This document shows, piece after piece, positions 40,019 to 52,000 of a stretch of 64,000 bases of DNA; position 1 is the first letter of the stretch; every line of letters begins with the position of its first letter. The stretch lies in assembly GCF_900496995.4 (NCBI RefSeq), contig NC_044029.1:17484001-17548000 (forward strand), in the 5' to 3' direction. The notes beneath the pieces were generated by a model. It saw only the letters and a program-made list of their open reading frames with translations, had not been told where the DNA came from and ran no database searches. A program made the translations under genes and the position numbers. The DNA comes from Aquila chrysaetos chrysaetos. Lineage: Eukaryota > Chordata > Aves > Accipitriformes > Accipitridae.

Positions 40019-43000
40019 CTAGGAAAGTAAAGGGATTGAAAATTAACATTTTTCCCACAGGCACTGCAACCTAAAAATAGATCTATGCTTTAATTTCAAT
40101 TATTTATAAAACCAAAAATGCTGTCAATGTAAGAATTTTATATTACACACACAATCAAGAGACTTTTACCTTTAGTCTTAACTATTCTTAAAGTGTCTTC
40201 TAAAAATTTATTGAAAATGTCACTGTTAAAAATAGACTGTAACACTTTTTAGGTATGGTCCTTTTAGGAAATTATTAATACTTAGAAGTGTAAGAAGCAA
40301 ACTGAAACGCTATTTTAAATCTTCTGCATGACTTGGATGATGCGTATGTCAATTTACTTCACAGCACAGTTCAGAAATAGACATACAGAGAGACACTCAA
40401 TGGACTTTTAAATGAATTTTTTTAGGCCTCAAATACATTAAAACAGTAGAGGTTTTCTCTTCAAAAGTTAGCACGTAAAGCAATCCGTTAACCTGAATCC
40501 ATCTGCCTGTAGTGCCTCAGAATATCTGTGAGACAGGAGCTTATATCACAGATACAATCCATCTCCTAAGATTCTTCATCAGGCTAGCTGAGGTCTTCCT
40601 AAGCACTGCTGTGCCTGCTATCAAACATTTTACAGGTGTTGCTTGGCAAAATTAAGAAATACAATCAGAACCCTATTCCTGAAAGTCAAAAGATCTGTTC
40701 TACCTACTTGCAATAAAAAAAGAGCCATGTCGTATAGATTAAATCCACTCTCCTATACAGAACACAACAAAACACAGCTGTCTTTTTCTTCTACTAAGAC
40801 ATTAATACACACAAGGTGAAAGACAAGTAGTTCTTCTCCCACCATAATCAAATGTATATGAGAAAAAAAAAGATGGTCTTTATATGTAGTATACATAGGA
40901 GATTTCTGTATGTATTTAAAAATATGCTTTATGTAAAATACAGCAACACGAAGGCTGTTAACTCATGAAGACCTATACAAAGAGTCTCAGCAATGTACTC
41001 TGTTTTAATTATGACTGGTCACCTTTATTTGTACTATTTTTTAACACTCAAGAAAGGATTGGTAATAATGAACGAGGCAAAAAAATCTGAATATTTTCAC
41101 GAAGTAAATCAAAGTCTTACTGTTCTCTGGCTGCAATCCAGCAAAGTTTGTCAAGCCCATCCTGCTTCAGAACTTCCATTAGGGTTTCCCTAGAAGAGTT
41201 CTTATAAACTGTTCCTAAGAAATTACATAGATACGATCTTGGATCACGTAGCATTGACCAGCTGGGTTCTACAACAGGAAAATTTCTGTAGCTGTAAAAA
41301 CAGTGTATACATTAGACGACTATGTATTTTACGTCAAAGAAAAAACATTTTGCACCATTTCATCTTTACTGCAGCAGATTCTAAGACTAAAACCACCTAT
41401 GTGTTGCCAATCCACATCTATAAACACAGACCCACAAGCAAACCAGCGCAAGTCCTGTCCTTAAAAGTTGGTCTTTATTCCCTTTGCCCTCATCACTCTC
41501 TTCAGAGACTTTCCATAAAATTTATGTCTTCTTTTGACATCAGAGTTATTATGTATGCATGTTGTCCAGCTATCTCAAAGGGGTAAAAGAATCCTTGCTC
41601 ATGAGATGGTGGGGCTCACAGAGAGGGCTTTAAACTAGGTTCAAAGGGGGTAAGGGATAAAACTGGGTGCACCAGAGATGAGCCTGGGGGCAGCATGCCG
41701 ATGTTAGGGGTGGATTCGATAACCCAGCTCAAATGCATCTATGCCAATGCATGCAGCATGGGCCATAAACAGGAGAAGCGGGAAGCCATCGTGCAGCAGG
41801 ATAGATATGACTTAGTTGCCATCACGGAAACATGGTGGGACGACTCCCGTGACTGGAGTGCTGCAATGGATGGCTACAAGCTCTTCAGAAGGGATAGGCA
41901 AGGTAGAAGAGGTGGTAGGGTGGCTTTCTATGTTAGGGAATGTTTTGACTGTACAGAGCTACACGATTCTGATGACAAGGTGGAGTGCTTATGGGTGAGG
42001 ATGAGAGGGAAAGCCAATAAGACAGATATTGTGCTGGGATTCTGTTATAGACCGCCCGACCAGGCTGAAGAGACGGATGAATCATTCTACAAGCAGCTGG
42101 CAGTAGTCTCAGAATCGTGTGCCCTTGTCCTCGTGGGGGACTTTAACTTTCCAGACATCTGCTGGAAATACAACCCAGCAGTGAGTAAACAATCTAGGAG
42201 GTTCCTGGAGTGCGTGGAAGATAACTTCCTGACACAGCTGGTGGGCGAGCCAACCAGGGGAGGAGCCTTGCTAGATCTGTTGTTTACGAACAGGGAAGGA
42301 CTGGTGTGAGGTGTGATGGTCAGAGGCCGTCTTGGGCTTAGTGACCATGAAATGATAGAATTTTCAATTCTTGGTGAGGCAAGGAAGGTGGTCAGCAAAA
42401 CCACCACTATGGACTTCCAGAGGGCAAACTTTGGCCTCTTCAAGGCACTGGTTGAGAGAGTCCCTTGGGAGACGGTCCTGAAGGGCAACAGGGTCCAGGA
42501 GGGATGGACATTCTTTAAGAAGGAAATCTTAATGGCTCAGGACCACGCTATTCCCATGTGCCGCAAGTCAAACCGCCGAGGAAAACGACTGGCCTGGCTG
42601 AATGGGGAGCTTTTGCTAGGACTCAAGAAAAAAAGGAGAGCTTATCATCTCTGGAGGAAAGGGCGGGCAACTTGGGAGGAGTACAGGGCTCTTGTTAGAT
42701 CATACAGAGAGAAAATTAGAAAGGCAAAAGCTCAGCTAGAAATAAATCTGGCCACTATTGTAAGGGACAACAAAAAATGTTTTTACAAATACGTTAACAG
42801 TAAAAAGAATCCCAAGGAGAATATCTATCCTTTAATGGATACAGAAGGGAACGTAGCAACCAGAGATGAGGAAAAGGCCGAGGTACTTAATGCCTTCTTT
42901 GCCTCAGTCTTTAACTGGGAGACCAGTTATCCTCAGGGTACTCCACCCCCTGAGCTGGAAGATAAGGATGAAGAGCAGAACATACCCCCCTTAATCCAGG

Positions 43001-46000
43001 AGGGAATAGTTAGGGACCTACTACGCCATCTGGACACTCAGAAATCTATGGGACCCAATGGGATCCACCCAAGAGTACTGAGGGAACTGGCAGAGGTCCT
43101 TGCCGAGCCACTCTCTATCATCTGTCAGCTTTCCTGGTCAACAGGGGAGGTCCCAGAGGACTGGGGGCTTGCCAATGGGACTCCCATTTATAAGAAGGGT
43201 CAGAGGGAGGATCTGGGGAACTACAGGCCTGTCAGCCTGACCTCGGTACCGGGGAAGATTATGGAACGGTTTGTCTTGAGAGCACTCACATGGCAAGTCC
43301 AGGATAAGAAGGGGATCAGGCCCAGTCAGCCCATGGGTTTACGAAAGGCAGGTCCTGCTTGACCAACCTGATCTCCTTCTATGACCAGGTGACCCGCCTA
43401 GTGGATGAGGGAAAGGCTGTGGATGTTATCTACCTGGACTTCAGCAAGGCCTTTGACACTGTCTCTCATGGCATACTCCTTGAGAAACTGGCGTCTCGTG
43501 GCCTGGGTAAGTGCACTCTTCGCTGGGTGAAAAACTGGCTGGATGGCCGAGCCCAGAGGGTAGCGGTGAATGGGGTGAAATCCAGTTGGCGGCGGGTCAC
43601 AAGTGGTGTTCCCCAGGGCTCGGTGTTGGGCCCTGTTCTGTTTAATATCTTTATCGATGATTTGGATGAGGGGATCGAGTGCACCCTCAGCAAGGTTGCA
43701 GACGACACCAAGTTGGGGGGCAGGGTCGATCTGCTTGAGGGTAGGGAGGTTCTACAAAGAGATCTGGACAGGCTGGATCGATGGGCTGAGGCCAACTGTA
43801 GGAAGTTCAACAAGGCCAAGTGCCGGGTCCTGCACTTCGGTCACGGCAACCCCATGCGGCGCTACAGGCTTGGGGAAGAGTGGCTGGAAAGCTGCCCAGC
43901 AGAGAAAGACCTGGGTGTGCTGGTTGACAGCCGGCTGAGTAGGAGCCAGCAGTGTGCCCAGGTGGCCAAGAAGGCCAATCGCATCCGAGCCTGTATCAGA
44001 AATAGTGTGGCCAGCAGGAGCAGGGAGGTGGTTGTTCCCCTGTACTCGGCACTGGTGAGGCCGCACCTCGAGTCCTGTGTTCAGTTTTGGGCCCCTCACG
44101 CCAGGAAAGACATTGAGCTGCTGGAGCGTGTTCAGAGGAGGGCAACCAAGTTGGTGAGGGGCCTGGAGCACAAGTCTTACGAGGAGCGGCTGAGGGAACT
44201 GGGGCTGTTCAGTCTAGAAAAGAGGAGGCTGAGGGGAGACCTTATCGCTCTCTACAGCTACCTGAAAGGGGGTTGTAGTGAGGTGGGTGTTGGTCTCTGC
44301 TGTCAGGTGGCTGGAGATAGGACAAGAGGAAATGGCCTCAAGTTGAGGCAAGGGAGATTTAGGTTAGGTATTAGGAAAAATTTTTTTACTGAGAGGGTTG
44401 TCAAACATTGGAATAGGCTGCCCAGGGAAGTGGTTGAGTCACCATCCCTGGAGATATTCAAAAAGCGAGTTGGACGGGGTACTCCATAACATGGTTTAGT
44501 GGGCATGGATGATGGTTGGACTTGATGATCTTGAAGGTCTTTTCCAACCTAAATGATTCTATGATTCTACGTTACAAAACGTCCTTGAGAAACATGCTTT
44601 TTCAAAAGGAGCTGTTCTTGACGCAACCACTAGTTTTGACTGACATGGCCAGGTTAATGGGAACTATGGAATTTAAGTTCAGCTACCTTAATCGCTGGGC
44701 ATGCTTATCAACTGAGAATACCACTGGTAACCTCTCAAAGGAAAATCTCACTTTGATCTGGGTGGACTTCATTAACCTAATCTTTTGGCTACTAAATAGC
44801 TTGTCGTACAAGCTATTTAACTTGTCTTTTTGGACTCAACAAAACCAATGCAAGGTCCTGGGATCCAATATAAACTCTATGCCATCCTTTTAGACATGTT
44901 TTCACCGTATCAGGCATTTTTCTTTTTTTGACTGATTCCTCAAATCTTACATCACTAATTTTGGTCAGCATGACAGCCAGTGAAACACTGCTTCAGCTGA
45001 AGGGCTAGCATTAACTTTTTCATTACATAAAGTCAGTATTTTTTTCTGGAACAGATGAATGTTAAAAAAGTTTCTGCTCCTTTGCATTCTCAAACTAAGA
45101 CACATATTCCTTCTAATGTTATTATTTCTGATGGATCACTGTTCTACTTCCCTGTTGTTCCTTTTTTTGTAAGAAAAGCTATACCCCGATCCCAATTCTT
45201 TACTGGTTTCAAAGGTAGTCTCTATTTCACAGTGATTTCTTCATTGCCATTAATGGTTCTGAAGACATATTCAATTTCTTCACCTTCCCAAATTTTGATG
45301 GAACAGTCCTTTCCTCATTATTCTCCTGCATGATGAATGTTAATTCACTTACTTTCAGAAAACCATTTTTTCTTCATGCCAAATATTTTTACAGGATTCT
45401 ACATCTTTGTTCTCCCTCTTCACTTGGAAAATCTGGCGCATTTGCATACCTTTAACCACAATTTTTAAAACCACTGGCATGCAAGGGCTGCAAAGCCCCA
45501 TTCTGATAACTGATCTATCTTTCCCCACCCAGCTTTGCACCCCAGTTTACTGTTGTAACTGTTGTTGCTTTCTGTTATTTGTCACCTTAATCTTTGCATC
45601 TCAAAACTCAACTTCTTTTTGCTTAGGAGCCTCCAATGCCATCGATTCTCTGACACCATCAAGAATCCAAATTTAGTGCATTTCCATGACACTGTGAGCA
45701 AGTTCAAGCTATGTATAAAAACTCCATACAGTTTGCCAACTGGCTCAATATAGGATATTGAATTCAAATTCAACACAAGATATGAAAATACTCCTGTATT
45801 CTTTTAATCTTATATTACCATGATAAGTAGCTAAAACACTATTAACTCTGTTAACAAGGAGTAAAAATGCATCTAACTGAACCAAACCTTTATCTACTCC
45901 ACATAGTTTGAGCAGTAAGTATAACAAAAATGTTTTTGTGAGTAAGCAGTTAAGCCAGCTTACATTACTGTGATACTGGAGTATACTAATTCCAAATGGG

Positions 46001-49000
46001 AGGCACACAATTTCATTTTGAGAGCCATAACAGTGGTTAAAAAAGTACCACCAGTACCATCCCTTTCCTTTCCTAAACAAGCAGTAGTTAGAACTTAATT
46101 ACATAATTATCTTTTAAATCCCCATGTTACTCATACATATTACATCAGCATTTATGATAACTCTCAAGAGCAAATCTACTGAAGAAAAAATAAACAAACA
46201 GAAAACCCCACCAGACACAGGTTCATTTTTTTTTAAAGCTACCTTAATCCTAGCATTCTTTTCCTGTTATCATTTTTATTCCTAAATGCAATTTCCAAAG
46301 ATTCCAACGCTTGATTTAGAAAACCATTAGTAGGATCATGTTCTACAATTTACTTACTATAATCGTTTTGGGTATCAGCAGTAACATTCAGACACATTTT
46401 CTATACCTCATGCATAACAATTAAGTTTCAATTGTAATTTATGTTTATAGCACTTACGTAGCAACTCCTAAAGGCCACTGGAAAATATCTTCTTCATTTA
46501 CCAATGCATAGTCATATGTAACAAAGAGTAGATTTACAAATCCTCCATTTCTTTTCAGGTATGGTTGAATCCATTCATTGTTGCACTGCTCATTTCCAAG
46601 AAGCACAACCGCTACGTGCTGTATTTTGTGAGTCTGAATTAATGTTTGTGCGTAGTGCAACCATTGAGTGGCATAAGTGATCTTTGCTTTTTCTCTTCCA
46701 TTCAGAACTAGCACAACATTTTCAGCCTCAACTGAGAAGTAGCCAGGAACTACAGATGGACCAGTGATGAAACTGTGAAAACCAAAATAAAACAGTAAGC
46801 ACCCTTAAGACAAATCATTGACCTTAATCCTCTAAACATCCCTCCTACACAGTCTGTACTCCAGAGATTTTTTTTTTTTAATTCATTAAAGTAAATGCAA
46901 TATACTGCAAAGTAACTATGCAACTGTAACCATTTCTGTCGTTAGTATCTACAGTTTAACACAGGAAACAAGCTGCCTTCATCTTCACTCAAGAAAAAGG
47001 AGATTTAGGCTTAAATGAAAATAAAGTATTTTGTCAGTAAATCAGAACTATTATCATATTCAAACATGAAAATGTGGGTAAATCAATCAACTTTGAAAAA
47101 AGGAAATACTTTGATGTTCACTAAAAGCAAAACTTTTTCTTAATTCCAGTAATAACCAATGAATACTGTATTAGAACAAGAGAGAGGCCCTCCCAAAAAC
47201 CTGTAAGAGTATATATACTAAGACAGGTATCATTATGAGGGACAGTTAGCTGGTCTGGCATACTACTTTTCTCTGTAATTTTGGTTCAGTTAAGGTTAGA
47301 CCAAAAAAACACTGCGCCATCTGATACTGAGTAGAATCTATAACACAAGAAGTACCTGTCTAAATGTAAACTTATGTTGCTTGTGTGACCCAGATCAAAC
47401 TTAAGGCTCTGATATAAGCTAGTAAGCACAAAGATTTCAGGTAGAAAATTGCATTTCTAGATCTTGCACAATGTATTTAACAGAGGAATTTCAATCAAGT
47501 AGCAAAATCATTAAATCACTGATCATCTACAAGTATCTGAGAACAGCCATATATGAACTGCAATGAAGCAAACCAGTTTGCCAGCTCCTGCTCTTCAGTT
47601 AACTGCTGTGTTAACAGACTATTGACTGAACTCAAAGGATTAGCCATCACACAGCCTGGGAAAAAGTGGAGGGGAAAAAAACTAGCAATGTTTTTTTTTT
47701 TCCCCAAGAGTCAATGAAGCGTTACATTTTCTAGGTCTACTGCATTACTACAGTTTTTCAGCTACAACCAAAACTTAATTTAGAATGACCATGAGTTTTA
47801 ACTCATGAAGTGCTGAGATTGACAGCTAGTTTCAGTTCAAGTGTGCTTAGTGAGGAAAAGAAAATTCACAGCAAAAGCTGTAAAAAACTACTCCAGTGAG
47901 GTTATCTGAAGCATACTGTCCTTAGGCAAGCATATTCTAAACCTGAGTTAAGCCGACATGCTGCTGCCATGGGAGTGGCATATTTTGGAGCCAAAATTCA
48001 TGAGACTCATGACTGGGATCAAGATTTCTAATAGATTAAATGTAAGTCAGGTCAAGACTTAAATCCAAAGTTAGTTTAACAAACCATGAGAAAATATTCA
48101 CTGGGAATCCTAAGAAAACACCTTGAGCATCAGAATGCCTAAAATACTGAATAGGATATGTAGTTGATCCAGTGATCACCTTGTAAAAAAAGACCTGGGG
48201 GAAAAGGGTTTTATCTATGGACAGAGTGTCCCGAGGCTACCAACTTTACAGTAATAACAGGATGTACAGGTGGGGAAGCAATGACCTGTGTGGAGGAAAA
48301 TAATAAGTTTAACAGCATAAAATTACAGGGGTGAAAAAAGAAACACTATGGAAACCCCATACTTAAATAATAAAAACATAAAGCTAAGGTTGTACTATTA
48401 ACTCCCAGTCAGAACACAATCGGGACTGGGAAACGTAAGGGAGATTACAGAAGCTGCAAAATTAAGGCAGTAGTACTAAGAGATTTTCACTACTCACATG
48501 AAGGCTAGATCAAGGACAGTATGGGGAGATTACATTTTTTGGACTCAATAAATGACTTGCTTCCTATGAAGTCCCTGTTTTTCCTTACTAGTCTTAGAAC
48601 CCATATGAAAAGATGCTATTCCAGAGTGGGTCTTCCAGACCTAGTTCCAAAGGTGTTAGTCAGACAGCCATTCTGTAATGGCAATATGATGAAGTTTAAC
48701 AGTGCAGCAGGAGAGAACATACCAAATACACCCAACGTAGAGATACTCCATGTGCAATAAAGCAATTACTTAAATATGAGAAAACCAAGAAAAGAACTCG
48801 AAAAGGAGTAGCCAAAGTAACAAGAAGCTTGCAAGGAGCTTGTAGGCTGTTCAAAAACACTGTAGGCGAAGCCCAGGCATGCTGTGTGCCTCAACCCAAA
48901 AAGGAAACACAGGCCCCCCCAAAACCTGTATGGCTTAATAGAAAAGTTAAGGAGGCTGTCAAACAGCACGGTCAGCATTGAAAACAATTAAAAGCTTGCC

Positions 49001-52000
49001 CAAACAAGGAGGACACCAAAACTCATAAAATACTGCTTATGAAATGCAAACAGAAAATTAAGGTGAAAAGCAATTTGAAAAGTACCTTGTAAAAGGATGT
49101 TCTGGTTGACAGGTAAAGGTTCTTTAAATATATGAAAACCAAAATATATAAAAATATGCTAAAAAGACAACTACAGAACTGGAGGGACAACAGTTTAAAA
49201 AGGGTTTAAAATGGGATGGCAAAGCCATAGCAGAAAAGATTCCCACACCTAACTCATTCTCTTCAGCAAGAAATAAAGGTAAAAGACCACAAGTATTATA
49301 TCGAATGGAGGATTTGGACCTGGATGGCATTCACTTCAGAGTTCTGAAGGAACACAAACATGAAATTGCAGAACTGCTGGCAAAGGTGCGCAGCTGTCAT
49401 TATGAAGAGACACTATGCCTGGTGAGAAGGGCTCTGCCAGTGTCACTCCCATCTACAAAAACAACTTGAGGGGACTCTGGAGCAGACCAGTCAGTATGAA
49501 TCTCCTCTCTGGAAGAGTCTGTAATAAATAGTAACATCACTGGATCTGATCAAAAGGTAAGATCACTGATCACATACATGGATAAACACTGCTGGAAATG
49601 AGTAATCCTGTCTCACTAATCTGATGGAGATCTACGAGTGTGTCAATAAGAATACAGATAAATGGGAACCAGTAGACATAGTGTATTTGGATTTTCAAAA
49701 AGCTTCACCAAAGGCTATTAAGGAAACTAAATTGCCACAAGTTATCGTTGGCAGAATCCTTTGGCAGGTAAAGAAAGCTTTGCTGGTTAACTTTGTTTAC
49801 CAAAATGCAGTCATTCCACCATGAACCAAGATGGTTGCAATTTGCATTACGAGGGCAGGAGAATGGACTTAAGAACTGCTGAACAACTGGGGTTAACAGG
49901 GGCTGGGGGAAGGCAACACTGAATGTTTATAAGATAGAGAGGGTGTGACTCTCAGTGGAACAGAAATTTAGGAATGCTCTGACTCAAAGGTAAGAGATAA
50001 GAAGTTTGGCACTCCCTACTCTACAACATCCTCCTAGATGACAGGAAAGAAGGATGTGAATTGCTTCCGGCCAAGGCAAGTGCTAAGACAAGTGCTAAGA
50101 CAACATGTCACTAAAATCCACAGCTATGTAGTTCCTTCTCCACTTGCGTTTTTAAATAAATGTCCCCGCATTTCATGCAGAAGTTGATACTTATAGTATT
50201 CTTTAGGCAACTTCTTTGGTAAAAGCTTGAAGTCATCAAAATCTAGGATAAATATGTGTATTCTCCATCACAAATATACGAAATGGGCTTACTCATGCAA
50301 CTGTGTTCAAGTGATATTTTGGCATTTTTGTGTCTTTAGATTTGGTATTGTTTAAAAACATTCATGAGAGCTCTACATTTTAACAATCATTAGACTTACC
50401 ACAAAAAACTGCACAGCAGCACATATTGTCCAAATATGTCACCTCAGCTAGTTCCCTCTAGCCTCATCTAGTAATCAAATGGAGATAATTTACCTCAGCC
50501 TGGCAATAAAGAAGTCAACAATTCTAGAAAATCTTATAACCAGCGAGCAGCCAAAATCATGTACTAATTCTTCCTCACAAAAAAAATACAAAATAACATT
50601 TCCAATTTGAGTGAAAAGTAGAACTTCAGCTATTTCATTTCAGAATCCTAATCATTAAAATAAGTTATATTTGCGTATTTTCTGTATTTTGCACAACAGG
50701 TTCCTACTAGCCTGACAAATTTTAACCTCTGTTACATTGCTACCAAACTTAAACCTTATATTTTTATAAGATCTAGCATGTAAGTTCAAGTTTAAAATAA
50801 AGACTCTATTATCCCTGGTTCCTCTAAACATAACGAGAAGATATTTAAATACTAGCATAGAAGTCTTTTCTTTGAGAGATGTATAGCCTAAGGAAGCATG
50901 TGAGGTTATTATTCATGTGAAACAGGCACACAAGAGAGAAAATAATCATAATCAGTCAAGTGACAGACGCATTAAGTGCCAAAAATTATTTTCATATTAT
51001 AAACATGAAAAGCAAGGGCTTGAAAAAAATCCTTTTGTCCATACCAAGAAGACAATCTGTCTGGTAGAGTGTCATTGATTCTATAGCTTCTGAGATTTTA
51101 ATTCTGGAAAAAAGTCTCTTCCTACCAAGATAACGCTGCAGGCGCTGGTCCCCATCCAAAGAAAGTATTGTATCCTTTCTCCAAATTTGTGAATGGAAAG
51201 CTCTATTGCTCTGTCAAGGACACTACCAAGATGCAGCAGCATCATTCACAGTTGATTCCCTAATCTTGTAGGATCAGGTTATATTTGCAGACAAGGAATA
51301 CAGCTATTTTTTTTAAAGAGTATGTCATTTAATCTATTTTCTTAGATGTAAGACAGACTCTTTAATAATTGCTATGTTTAAATCAAGTCTACACATCTTT
51401 CTAGAAAACATTTTTTAATCACTTATGAATGTGATGTAGGGTGTTACTGAAAAGATTCTACGGCCTGTACCACATGCACAGCCAGATATATTGATAAACA
51501 ATTCAAAGTGATAAAAAACTTTAGTGAGCACTTAAAAAACCCCTTTTGATTCACAATCACATATTTACTTCAAACATTATCTGCAAATTTCAACTAGAAC
51601 CCCATCTTATTGCGTGAGGAAAAACACCTTTCTGAAGCAACACATTTTTCAGAAGTTAAATTCACTTAAGTGTGTGTCACTTATGCTTTAAAAGAAAACT
51701 TTCTTAACAGATGGGTACTGGTGCAAGTGACTAAATGTTGTAGGAGAGCTACTACTGCAGACTGGCAAACTGGCCAAATAGATGAAAAATCCTTCAGCTT
51801 TCACTGTATCTTTACAGAAAGCCTTAAAAACAGTATTAAATAGGACCTTGGAGAAAAGTTCTATATCATTCACTAAATAATATAAGTAATATAAAATAAT
51901 ATAAAACATTTGACAGTAGTATTAAAACATGCATGATCAAAGATCAAAATCCATTTTTGAAGCAAACAATGCTTCAAGTGTAATCTTCCTTTACATATAA

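Larger units (their letters stand above)
41600..44569 (+). mobile_element. CR1 LINE retrotransposon, nearly complete ORF2, dead
   Basis: CR1 is the dominant non-LTR retrotransposon of birds. This copy runs antisense to RXYLT1 inside intron 4. It contains most of ORF2 (endonuclease then reverse transcriptase) and ends in two copies of the 8-bp unit ATGATTCT (44553-44568), the canonical CR1 3' end. The upstream half (ORF1) is missing, which fits the usual 5' truncation; I place the 5' edge only approximately. ORF2 has one in-frame TGA (42307-42309) and one frame change near 43335, so it cannot make the full enzyme. Otherwise the reading frame is well preserved, suggesting a moderately young insertion. 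Confidence 0.95.
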
